From Bugulina stolonifera (Eukaryota; Bryozoa; Gymnolaemata; Cheilostomatida; Bugulidae), in contig OW285189.1 of assembly GCA_935421135.1 (NCBI GenBank), positions 10,747,072 to 10,811,071 on the forward strand: a stretch of DNA of 64,000 nucleotides. The letters run 5' to 3'. Positions within the stretch are counted from its first letter, which is position 1; the number at the start of each line of letters is the position of its first letter. The notes below the pieces were generated by a model, which was given only the letters and a program-made list of their open reading frames with translations, did not search any database and was not told the DNA's origin. The translations under genes and the position numbers were made by a program. Positions 22,101-34,050 of this stretch are shown one piece after another.

Positions 22101-25100
22101 TATGAAAGCCATAAAACACTATAACAGATGAAATTTACATTACACAGTTATCATTAAATAATTGATAAATAAGAATTTCATACCATACTGCATCTATTTA
22201 CCTGTTTAAGTGACACATTTTGAAAATCTATACATGTAACATTAATCGAATTAAACCAAATATATCCTTGATTAAACACAGTTTCACAAAGGGGTACTTT
22301 GTTTGCTCCAAAGGGGTATGTTGTTTGCTACATGACTGCTAAGGGGCAGTTCGGCTAAAAAGGTTGGGAACCCCTGATCTACATTATAGTACATAGCAAT
22401 ATGCACATTTGAATTGAACAGTTGAAAAGAACACAAGCCACTAGGCCTACGTAACATAACAAATATCATAAGAATAATATGTGGACAGGTGAATGGAAGA
22501 CAAACAAAATATTTTTGTAACAATCCAAGCATAAGTTTCACCCGACAGCAATGATTACATATAAGAAACTGGAAACACACAAGAGCGTCGCAAGTGGAGC
22601 ATTTCCTGCCAAGGTTTCACTCTCTATTTTAAAAACAAAACACATGCAAAACTTGTGTTACCACAGCTCTTATGGGCTATTACATTGTTATAGTGGACAG
22701 AAAAACTTTTAGGCAGAAAACGTTTCACAGCAACGCTCTGCCTGTTCTCAGCTTAAAAAAGAGACTTATAGGCCTATGTGCTACGCCAACAAATAATAGT
22801 CTAAACATAAAAGTTGCAACAGAAATAGAAGAAGTACATTTAGTTACCCTAGGGCGCCGAGACCAACTACGTCTTATTTTCTAAAGACAGTAGTTAATAT
22901 GCATTAATGGAAATAGACGAAAAATTATATATTACATGACAGGTGTTAATAGAAATATATTGGAAAAGAATAATATATTAAAGTTGGAATTTACATATAC
23001 ACATACAGTACATCCAGTCAACAAGTCATAGAGCTAACATGACATTGTTAAGAAACTCAAGGTAAATCCAAGCTATACGAGAATATATTGGGAAATATGT
23101 TGATTACAAAATAGGTGCTAACCAAAATCCACAATAAACTTACTTTGAGATTCATACAACTTTGCTACAGTCATACAATTAAAGGTATACTTACAGTTAA
23201 CTATGTTGTGCTTTATGACATTAAATGTTTATCGTTTCAATTATTTAAAAGTACAAATTATATTATTGTCTGTTAATAGCTACATGCATAATACACATGT
23301 ATGTGCTGCATATCACAGGTGGACAGGCAGTAGCCATAGCACATATTTACTGTCAGTATACCTTCAAATCCAAAATATATATTACTATGCTATCTACATG
23401 TAAATACACATATAATTTATATAATTACTATGTATACTAACTAACGAGTGTGAACATTATAGCCCACAACACAATTGGTATACACCATAGTGTGAAGTAT
23501 ACTGCATTTCCGAGAAACTGACTATATAGGCGCACAACACATTACATTACAAATACAGAGTAACGTAATATAACACTAGCATAATAATCAATGAGATGTT
23601 ATTACATGGTAACACCCATGTTACATCCCCATAATGTGCTTATAGAGTAGATATCAATTCCTACCTTGGTATCAGGAGCTGAAGGGTTCACTACTTGATC
23701 GTTGTCTGTGTGTAATATATATCGTACATTTAGTTCACCTAGACCGTGTTCCTCATATGTATGCTCCAGGTCTGTACTGTTTGGAAGTAATTCAAGAACT
23801 AAGTCTACAGGTCTGCAATAACAAGATTAGCACATTCAACTTTTATCTAAAAATCAATCCAAACTCTAATTACACTGGACATAACTGAACATACAATGTA
23901 GCATAGTTAGCAAGTCATAGTTTTCTTGATTAGCTATAGAAACATTTCCATAAGAATTAATATTCAATGATATTCGCACACAAGTTAACTGAACAGATAT
24001 ATATGGAAAGGGTATAGATCTCAGTCTGAGTACTGGTTCTATAACAGAAGAAGGGAATAGCATTATGCCAAGCAATATTCATGTATGTAATATGATGCTT
24101 TTTGTGCAAGGAATTTGTCTTTTGAGCAGTCAAAGGCCTGTTTCAGATCCATGAAAATATCAGTCCCTGACTGGGGTTTGAACCCCGGGACTTCCTCTAC
24201 ACTCAGCGATTAGGTACTGTAGAGGTCCCGGGTTTAAACCCCAGTCAGGGACTGGTATTTTCATGGATGCGAAACAAGTCTCTGACTGCTCAAAAGAAAA
24301 ATTCCTTGCATAAATACTTCATATATTATGTAAAACAATGGCCAAACCCCCAATAATATCCATGTTATATCACCCACTCCTCCTTACTGGAAGTAAAACA
24401 TGCCTAACATTTCATAATCGGAGAAATTTGTTGAGACCTACACAAGATCCTACACTATCATACTGCAGTAGTCGAGTTGAGACCTGAAGGTCACATGTGC
24501 AAGCTCTACCGCTCCTGTAAAGGAACGTTTGGCAGCTGGCTGTATAAGTAAAAACTGCTCATTTCTTCTACACCAACAGTTCCTTGGACGCTGTGGAAGA
24601 TGGAACTATTTTGTTCTATACAATATTGTAATATATATTATCCATGTATATGGGCATAATACTACCCTTGCATTACTAGCATTGCTCACAGTTCTGGATC
24701 CATAGAAATGGCCAGTAGAAGGGTAAGACATTATATACATGTACATAGACATGTAGACATAGACCTACATGTATTTACCTGTCACGCTCCAGCTCATTCA
24801 CATTAATCTCCGCGGAACCCATAAAGTCATCATCTGAGAATTTATCCCGATCAAAGACACGTAGAGTCAGAGGCTGAGCTAGACTCTCTAGATTGAGCGT
24901 GAATGTCTCGTCCCAAGTAGGGGTCAAGGTTTTAGCTATAACTTTACTCTTATACACAGTCTTCTCACCAAACTTGACCTTGACATAAGGATCACTGAGA
25001 CCTGCCCAGTACAATGCGCAATTACGGCATACATAACTTCCCAAACTATGATATAATTTCATAGTAATACTTGTAAACATGTAGGCCTACATATTGAAGT

Positions 25101-28100
25101 AATATTCATGTACATTTGAAGAACGCACATAACCAATTAGCATGAAGCCGCCAAACTTTGAGTTTTAAAGCTAATATAATATATAAACCACTAGTCACAG
25201 GCGAAGCTTGCAAATAGTTAACTGCTGGTGACAGGCCAAATGACAGAGTGACATGTATCATTTAATGTTATTCGTTGTTATTACGCTAATGCTATAAAAT
25301 TTTATACAAAATTAAACTTTACACCTGGTATAACAAATCGTATTTTACACCTGATGTAATAATTCATGAACTATCTTGTGACTGCTACCATTTATACACT
25401 GTATCTACAATTTAATCTTAAATATAAAAACTAACGTACAGTATGTTTTTAATTTTTCTTGAGGCAAAGAATTTCCCATCCATAAAAATACCGTGGATGT
25501 GAAACAAGTCTCCGACAAAAAGACAAATTCGCCTCATAAAACATCATATATAACAAAATGACCAAACCCCTCAACTTACAGCAGTAGTACACACGCCTCA
25601 CCACTTATATTGGCCCAAAGAAGAGAATATTGCATTATTTACCATTTCTATCGCGCGCTATGAGATCACTTCCCGAAACGATTGTTAACTCCAGTCTCAT
25701 TCCTGTAACATCTACGGCTGCCTCAGTCGATGTTTCCACGGCTACATGTAGATACGAGTCCTGCAGTGAATAATCAAAGAAATACTATCTCTAATCTTTT
25801 TTACAAGGTTCACTATGCTACTTAGACAAAGATTCGGCAGAAAGTAGCTCTAGACCTCTGTAGAGAGTCATTGACTGTGAGTGTAGTGCTACAGAAAGTA
25901 AATGGGAACTATATTGGACTTATAACACACGATCAAAACAATCAAAATGTTCTTCTGATCACTGTGACTTGTTGCTATAAGCCCAATATACCTCACAATC
26001 AGTGGTATTACCTTTGTATAACACTTATACTGGGTAGAACTATGATATGTGTGTACTTACTACTGCAATAATATTCCACTAGCAATCAACACTTACACAA
26101 ACCCTCTAATAATAAGAACTGACCCTTTCAGATATGGTTTTATATAAACTAATGCTACGTAATTAGTCGTTTCATAGTAAGAATTATTGATAAAAGTTAA
26201 TAATATAACTGAGCATATCAATGAAGCAACATATGGATTCAGAATCCATAAATAAATTATAGCATTGGATATACTCGCTGGCCGCACTTCTTCTCGCATA
26301 CATAATTAGCCGCAGCAGCTAGGCTGTCACTAAATCAACAGCAGTTACAGAACTTCCACCATGTATGTGTCTTAATGATCATCAAACATTGATTCGCTGA
26401 AAAATATCACCGTGATGAACTCATAATGTGCTAAGTCCACTAGTAGTTTCACTTTAACTATCCAACATGGCAGTCCATCATGGTCCAGAACCCATAACAG
26501 TTTCTGCTGTCTATTCTATCATAGCCTAAGGCTCTGTCACGCACAGATAATACTGCATCAAAATTTGTAAAAAACACTAGTATATAATAACGATAAGGTA
26601 TATTTTTGCAATTGAAAGTAGAACCACTAGTAGCCAATATCTTACAGTTTCATGTAATGATGACGCACTCTTCCATTCATCGTCTTCACCGAGCTCTTCA
26701 GCCATGACACCTGTATCCTGTTCAGAGACGAGTATCGAGTCAGACATAGCATCTTCTGGGATATCAAATGAAGAGCACGGGCTATCAGCCAGGGTTCGTC
26801 TCACTAAGCTACTAGCAGTGCCCGTACTTTGGAATGATTCCTGCAGAACAAAAACTATACATGGAACTTCCTGCTCCAGACACTCAACAATTTTGAGTAC
26901 AATACAGGAGTGAGTGAAGCAGTTAGACAGAATGCCTGAATACCACAGCAAAATGTCACTTTCAATGTTTTCTAACAGTTGTCTTCCCTAAAATAGTCGC
27001 TAGAATTGATTACATTCTATGATTGTTCAAATATCGGGATGGCGGGTTTATTATATGAGCAATAACTATGAATTGAGAGAGTAACCTTACTCCATGCCCA
27101 AGGTGAGATTTACAAGCACGGTCATCATCATAAGCGATTTGATTATTACCATGCTGCATGCATTGTTGGAAATTACCTCAGTATTTGCATCTTTTCAGAG
27201 TTGTCTTCCCTTTGTAAAGGATATTAATACAACGTAAATAGGATAATATAGTATAGGACTTATTGTTAAATGTTTAAAGTGTTAAAGAAACTTACTTGAT
27301 AATACAAATTCAACTTCTTTGATGCATCAGTTTTACTTTATTCCCAATTATGTTTCAGCAGACAGAATAAGTCCCATTTACTGATGGTTGAGCCTTACTT
27401 ACATAGATTTGATGGACAAGTTCCACCTAATTGGTGGCCAAAATCACACTTACTTGATATTTGGCAGTCAAGTCACACTTACTTGATAGTCAAGTCACAC
27501 TACATGTAACTTCATGGTTAAGTCATACTTACTTGATGGTAAAGGGGGTATTTGTTAGAAACAGCCAGCGGTGAGCTTGATTTGTGTCTAATGTTAGGGG
27601 TGGAGGTATTGTTAGTATTAGCAGGGGTTCCACTCGTTAGACTAGGAATACTCGCAGCACTACTAACTGTATCAGACAGGTCTTCTTCTGCTTCTGTGTG
27701 CCTGGACCTGAGGCTTTTACTGTGAGCCTGAAGAACCATTGAATCCATGTAATGTGCTTACAGTTATAGGAGTCTGAGTTCTAACGAATAGTAACACTTG
27801 CATGAATTAAGGTAGTAAAACAAAAGGAATTTTCATAGATTGATACTAAGTTGTAGGTGCTGAATATATCCGATATTTGGAATTCTGATTGGTTTTGAAC
27901 CAGTAAAAAGAACAGAATTCGAATTTTTCACTTCCTCTATTAGTTATAAATTGGAATTTGCAAAACCTACCATCCTCAAAGCTCAAATACAATGTATGAC
28001 AGGCTATTCAATTGGATTACTAATCTACTGGTGTGTGAAGTGAAAGTAAATACATTGTACATGTAGCATGATCTCAGATTGAGTGACTGATTCACTTTTA

Positions 28101-29437
28101 TCTTCATACAACACTATCAAACTACTGAATAAATATAGATAGAATAATACACATTTATATGTAGGCTAGTTCATATTACACAAGTTATTAGCATATTATG
28201 GATAATAGTAGCAGTACATGTAGATATACATACTGTAACCTACACCGTGTAGACCAACATTGTAGTGTATAAAATGACTATTTAAAATTTCCTATATTTT
28301 AGACCATAGTTTAGAAGCCAGACCAGTAACTACTGTTTTTATTATAGGAAGGCCTACTGACGAATTAGGAGTATACAATCATGTAGATTTCATGACAGTT
28401 TAGGCTGCAAGACTAAAATGAGCAGCACTTCACTATTAATTAATTCAGCACCTTTATTTCCCGCCCACATACATTAAGTTTATAGCAACCATTTGTATGG
28501 ATGGCAAAAGCATTTTCCTATTTTTTAAAATGGTTTCTGTATTGATAGGTGGAGAAAGTTAAATCCCATCTCCTACAATGAAACCCGTTACATAGTATAG
28601 TACATCTATCTCGAATATGCAAACTACAACGAGAAAAATGATTCAACATAGAAAATATAACGCCTTGTTTAAAAATACAGCATAATTCATCACGTTTTTC
28701 TTCAGAGATAAGACAACTTCAATGTTGACAGTATTGGCGCGAGCGAACTATTGCAGTCCTCACTACCCACTAAGTATGATAGTGGCTACTTGTTATTAGA
28801 TGAGTATGCTGAGTGTATATAATCCAACACACGCTACTTTTAAAAGCTATTAACTGCAGATTGGTAAACAAAGAGCCACTCATGCCGGTAGTTACAGATA
28901 ACATTACAACTTGATGGCATGGCATGTGCCTGCATGTGCCTGCAGTTACTACAATTGTATTACTTGTACATACCAACTGAAACAATGTAATATTCATGTG
29001 TCATGGCAGTTTTAAACTGGTACAACATGAGTTATTTATTAGTCAACAAGATTAATGCCAAGAAATATACCGTTCAATATTAGAGCTGCATAGCAACAAT
29101 GACAGCTTACTTTCTAAAATCTAACTTGTGAACACCATTTGAATGACTAGTACATTTTAAATAAGCGTTCAAATTTCCATCTGCCCAACTATCTCAAAAT
29201 AAATGTTACATTTTAATTTAGTAAATTCAACCAATGGTTTGAACCGAAGTCATGGTCATCGTCTATTAAATATATGTCAATAACTTGTACATATAATATG
29301 ACCGTAAATATACACAGTAGGATTTTACTTACCCCTCCATGTTTCAGTTTGTTAAATTTCTTTTTTAATTTCTTCAGAGGATTAGAATAAGAGGCAGACG
29401 TGGAGACTTTAGACATGCTGCCGCTGTCCTCCTCCAT
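13131..29437 (-). CDS. MCTP: MCTP, multiple C2 and transmembrane domain protein (21 coding exons)
   Basis: Coding exons in order: 29333-29437, 27533-27727, 26646-26840, 25643-25760, 24779-25001, 23665-23812, 20829-21008, 20285-20415, 19571-19739, 19332-19386, 18866-19007, 17741-17843, 17486-17587, 17098-17172, 16766-16885, 16328-16453, 14491-14538, 14167-14273, 13807-13916, 13508-13605, 13131-13220; 2,640 bases, 879 residues (human MCTP2 is 878). A basic N-terminus and a Ser-rich region precede C2A (about 185-295), C2B (350-465) and C2C (500-610), then two membrane segments (about 696-718, 788-812) and a conserved tail ([26 protein letters not shown]). Family members sense calcium in the ER and act at synapses. 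The C2A loops keep their Asp residues; C2B and C2C have substitutions. The frame stays open to the acceptor at 29461, so the true start may lie in an upstream exon. Confidence 0.92.
14491..14538 (-). CDS. MCTP: MCTP acidic 16-residue exon
   Basis: A 48-base exon encoding [16 protein letters not shown], with phase-0 borders on both sides, so it can be skipped without changing frame. It sits between the exons for the two transmembrane segments. Vertebrate MCTPs have a comparable acidic stretch at this position. Confidence 0.85.
22055..22376. mobile_element. hAT-type MITE in an MCTP intron
   Basis: The 322-base element has inverted ends (GGGGTTCCCAACCT at 22061 region against AGGTTGGGAACCCC at 22361-22374) and a perfect 8-base target duplication ATCTACAT at 22047-22054 and 22377-22384. 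The 8-base duplication is diagnostic of hAT-class insertion. There is no coding capacity, so it was moved by an enzyme from elsewhere. It lies in the 2.6 kb intron between the exons at 20829 and 23665. Confidence 0.9.
24107..24312. repeat. Inverted pair of SINE-like (tRNA-related) units
   Basis: Arms of about 95 bases (24107-24205 and 24215-24312) are inverted copies, containing CAGTCCCTGACTGGGGTTT and ATCCATGAAAATA. Each arm includes a phrase like a tRNA B box (GGTTTGAACCCC or GGTTTAAACCCC). A decayed relative of one arm lies at about 25455-25560 (GTGGATGTGAAACAAGTCTC), and another B-box phrase occurs at 34325-34390. It lies in an MCTP intron. Confidence 0.65.
25455..25560 (+). repeat. Decayed copy of the SINE-like unit
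   Basis: GATGTGAAACAAGTCTCCGA followed by a stretch ending GCCTCATAAA matches the right arm at 24255-24315 with several differences. The tRNA-like part is missing. Confidence 0.5.
27441..27540 (-). repeat. Repeated copies of the MCTP exon 27533-27727 splice donor
   Basis: On the minus strand the donor ATCAA|GTAAGT at 27533/27532 is followed by two further copies at 27483/27482 and 27454/27453, each continuing with a GTGTGACTTGACT- or GTGTGATTT-like stretch. The spacings are 50 and 29 bases. Confidence 0.7.
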
Positions 29438-29460
29438 CTTGTAATACGAGTAGAAGTTAT
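29438..29460 (-). other. MCTP 5' UTR part of first coding exon
   Basis: The minus strand reads CTATTCAG|ATAACTTC, a 3' splice site at 29461, so at least one more upstream exon exists. The 23 bases before the ATG stay open in frame (AACTTCTACTCG...), so they could be coding if the upstream exon supplies a start. Confidence 0.55.
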
Positions 29461-29911
29461 CTGAATAGGAGAGGAGGGTATGTCATTACTGTCACTAACA
29501 ATTAGTTAGAGTAAATATATAAATGTTATGATCAGGGCATTTATATCCTGTCTCAGGGCAGTCTGTCCAGCAGTCATCAAGTAATCAACATATTGAATGT
29601 ATAATACTAGTATTTACTTGTTAGCGAAGGACTAGCCCACACTGAAACCCCTGTAGGCCATCTTTCTATACTTATATGCATATATTGTGGTGATATTATG
29701 CATTGAGAACAGAAAGAGCATGCCAGTATGCATGCTATTATATAAAACGGTTGCCCATTATGCTAAAACAGTCTACATTTTTTTTTTTTTAATTTGTAGA
29801 ATTGAAGGGAGCTGCCATTTGAGAATTTGTTTAACTTTATGAAGTAGTAGCAACATTCACATCTAGGAAAATAACCATAATCAATGGTATAATTCCATTT
29901 GCCAGAAATCA

Positions 29912-30355
29912 AAGCTGGGTTCAAGTCATAGGCAAGTCAAGTCAAGTCACAAGTCAACTTGACTTCGGTCTTGCCAACTTGACTTGATCATCAATGTGAT
30001 CATCAAGCTTGATCATCATCAAGCTTGATCATCAATGCGACTTGAATGACTTGTGGGTCTACCAAGTCAATGTGGCAGAAAACAATCTGTACACTGTATA
30101 GCCAACATGGAAAACAGGCCTCAATTATTTACCCATTTATCATTTCTACTTAATCAGTGCTGCTGGTAGCACTCAGAGTACATCACGGTTAGGTATGAGG
30201 GTAGAAAACACATCACACTGTGCGTACTTGAGATCAATAAAAGCTACCTTAGAATTGCAGGGATGACCAGTGGACACCTTATACCATGTGCTGTTTATAT
30301 ACGATGCAACACTATATCACTATTACTAATACACAATACAAAATGACCAGTCTAG
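29912..30355. repeat. AAGTC-rich element, partial copy 2
   Basis: Read on the minus strand this matches the right two thirds of the element at 171-842. For example AAACAGCACATGGTA is shared by 30285-30299 (complement) and 505-519, and TTCCATGTTGGCTATACAGT is matched with minor change. The end at 29912 is the same CTGGGTTCAAGTC terminus. The other end is lost or diverged beyond about 30355. Local duplication of TGATCATCAAGCT adds to it at 29985-30040. Confidence 0.65.
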
Positions 30356-32452
30356 AAATCATTAGCTATCACGAACTGAGATTCTAGAAGCCCAACGCAC
30401 ACCTGGAACGTGGCTGCCTAATCGCTTAATAATTTTCTCAAAATATGTTTAAATCTTACAAAATTACGAATGTTTAAGAAAAAGAGAACGAAGCGTGTGA
30501 TATGATGTAATCTTGAAGTGAATAGATTTAGTATAGGCCTACATGTATAATTATTATCTGTGTAATATAAATGGTAATCGTGTATGAGAGAAGATCATTA
30601 TAAAGACAATAAAGGTAACTAACTAGGGTCGGAGAATCATCAAGTGCTCTTGACAACCTAGTATAATATTGATTTAATCATTTAGGTGTGTATCCTAGCC
30701 TACTAATATTCTCCCGTACTCTGCATCCAATAGTACATCAAAAATCAAATCATTCATTCTATTGTTTATTACATTAGATGAGAAATATTTCACCCATCTA
30801 AGAAATAGCCACTAGGCATGCAGATTACCAGACAGATGCTATGTCAGAGATTTCCAATAGTAGCAGAACATAAATATTGGCTTAGTGGGCTGGTGAACTT
30901 AAAGATTACATGCCATTAGAGCTACTGCTATTTATTCTATATAAGTTACAATTACAACTCTTTTAGGAGCTCTACCTTGTATACACTAGGGCAAGGCAAT
31001 ACATAATAAACTTACAAAGATCAATCAAGTGTCTTATGGTTAATCAATGTCTGTGGATACCATCCAGTAGGCGTTAGTTTAGTGATAGCTAAGGATCTAC
31101 AGCTCTGTAGTATATGTATCAGCGAACAAATGCAAGAAATCCCTTAAAACTTGGGAGTTTAAACAGTACAAATGACTAGTCCTTCTTATATTATTTACAA
31201 TGATCCTGAAATCAAGGAGTTTGGGAAAAAGAGCAAAGGTTTGAGTGTTCCGTATGTTGCCACTCTGACTACATTGAAACTTGTTTTACAATTATATAAT
31301 GCATTAAAAACTAGTACTGATACAAAGTGACTACAGCATGATCAGTTTGAGAATATTTCGGAGACTTTTATCAAGATAACGTAGTAGAAAACCGACTAAA
31401 ACACATAATCAGCATACAAACATTGCCCCATTAAAAATTTAATTTGAAAAAGTAAATCAACAGAGGCTAAGCAATCAAGAATATATGATTATTTATAACC
31501 AATTCTACCACTTATCTCAAAGCATCACTAAAACATTAGAGATGTACAGGCTGACGTAGCATTGAGAGTCTGAAGGAAAATCAAACATCAGGGTATAAAA
31601 ATTAATTTGCTATGCTGTAAAACCACTCTAACGATATCCATCTACATTTAAAATATGTTGGAAACAATGAAGGCAACACCTATATCCAAGTATCTGGTAC
31701 ACAAATACAATCAACACATGGTATATTTCTACTACCAATAGAACTCAGCAAATAGTAGGCACGGTCAGAAAGTTTAATTTTAAAACAATCCCAATTCATG
31801 GTAATAAACCCAAGTATTTAGCTTGAATTAACCATTATTCATTTTTAGTGTAGTGCAATAAAAAACCACAGTAGTTTTGTCGTAGATGTATCTACTGTCC
31901 TAATAATAGAAGAGAGAAGGGTATAGGCTAAATGTAATTACAACACCGCATGAAAGTTCATGTTTAGAGGCATACTGCTCGCAAAATAGCAAATGCTTAT
32001 AATCTAAAACATTCTGGTTTTCACATTGCTTTAAATGGCATGCCGGGTTAGCCTGTAGATCGAAATAGTATTAAATTAATTATTAATCTTCGTGTGGCAT
32101 GAAATTGAATATTTAAATAGGCCTATAGTTTAGTATGTATATAAAATCATAAGCATAGTAATTAGTTATCATATAGGCCGCCTAAAACAATTTTGAAAAA
32201 CTGCTAAAGAAACCAGTTTTACATGGTTGAATAGAAGATAGCATACAGGAATGGGAAATTAAAAATTAAAATTTAAGTTCAAGTGTCAGTGGAGTGTGTA
32301 AATTTGTCAGCAAAATGAAAATAAATAAATAAATAAATATATAAATAAATATCTTGATAAAATCAATCACTACAGCTATATATTATATATAGTAAGGTAA
32401 AAGCATATCAGACACTAAGCAGGTAGACTATCTAGGATTTGTAAAGCTAACT

Positions 32453-32570
32453 AAACCTGAGCCAGTAGTGAATTAGTGGTTCATTAGGAATATCTGTGTT
32501 TCCATGTAAAATTTAACTAATTTACTACTGGCTCAGGTTTACATGGAAACACTGATATTCCTAATGGAAC
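32453..32570. repeat. Interleaved inverted repeats
   Basis: Segment a (32453-32468, AAACCTGAGCCAGTAG) pairs with 32525-32540, and segment b (32479-32510) pairs with 32538-32570. The order is a, b, a', b', so the two pairings interleave rather than nest. No gene is present. Confidence 0.65.
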
Positions 32571-34050
32571 ACTAGTCAAAGTTGACCAAGTCTTATTCCA
32601 TGAAAAATAACTATGTTTAATGTTTTAGTCCGAGGGCGTATCCTATTTATACATGTTTGAGTTTTACAGAAACAAAATAGTTTATTCGTGCGGTGTATTA
32701 AAAATATGCCATCTTGACGTCTCTAGTTTCCGGTTAGACTGGCTCAGTTAGTTAAAGGGGATAGTAAATAGCGAACAAAGGTCACAAGTCGCAACACATC
32801 ACTGTCGAACAAAACAAATTATAAATGATGGTATACTAAAATAATATTTCTTTTACAAGCTATCAGTTACTCTGTAGTTATATTGGGAACCAATGGATAA
32901 ATAGCATTAAATATCACTAAGTAGTTAAAAGAATATAGCAACAGCGTAGTTAATTTTTAACACGTTTAGGGTGATTTGTTTGATACTCGTACAGATCAAT
33001 CATCATCATGTCAGATCTGGGACTCATCTCCTCGTTTGTTTGTTATAAACAATAATAATTATAATAATAAATATAATTATGATTTAATATTTATTAAACT
33101 TACATATATTCCTTTATTCATTATAAAAATGATAGTCAATAATTAGTAATCTACTGAACTGAGGTGACATGCTGAGATGCTCGCCCTTACTTACTCCTTG
33201 CTTACAGGCTTACAGCAATTTTTAGAGTTACTCACAATAACCACTAAGTAATAGTGTATGGTGAGTGTCAGGAGGAGGAGGTACAGTACAATAAAGCACA
33301 GGACGTTCTATATATCCTATCTATTCTTTGAACTAAAAGGCATAGTCCTTCCAGTGCACCACTTTAGCTGCGTAAAATAAATTTAATTGGGATTTCGAGG
33401 ACAAGATCACTAGCCTTAAACATTGTACCAACTCACTGTAAAATCTATTGTTGTGTCCAACTAGGTAGAGACTAGAGAAGGCGTAGCCGTACAATGTGTA
33501 CCAAAAAGAAATATTAGCTCAGGTGCAATGCCAACCAGGCAGACTGCTGATTACTAGGCCTTAGGTAACCTAGTGGACGGTACTAGGTCTTGACTGGGGT
33601 TTTAGTGGGACGGCCCTGGGCTTGTGGCCTAGCCTATGTATGGGCTGCTTGATGAAGAACAAAGGTTATCTCCTCGACTGTTCAGTCCTAGACCTACCTT
33701 GCCATCCTTTTACTGATGAGAGCCCCAAGAGACATTAATGCAATATCTTTTCCAATGTTATATCAAACTCTTAAAATAATTACAGCTACTATTTATACCC
33801 TGACCTCAAAATAGTTAAGAAAAATTGTAATAATTATTACAATATAAGCCTACATTTTTACACAATGGTTTGACCAACTGAAGACATGCAAAGCCATGTC
33901 TCTGTGGCATACACACCGTTTCCCACGGCTTTTTTTACAAATGTGCTTTCATCCATAGAACAACGAGGCATAGTCAGCTAACATCACATATTAATATTCA
34001 TTATTTTTAGACCACTAATAAATTGCTGGTTTGATGAGAAATATTAGGAA

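Larger units (their letters stand above)
29461..34050. other. 4.6 kb divergent intergenic region between MCTP and the Patched-domain gene
   Basis: This must hold the first exon or exons and promoter of MCTP (-) and the promoter of the Patched-domain gene (+). No TATA box or CpG-rich patch is obvious. It contains copy 2 of the AAGTC-rich element (29912-30355), an AAAT microsatellite at about 32315-32350 and an interleaved inverted repeat at 32453-32570. I see no protein-coding gene. Confidence 0.5.
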
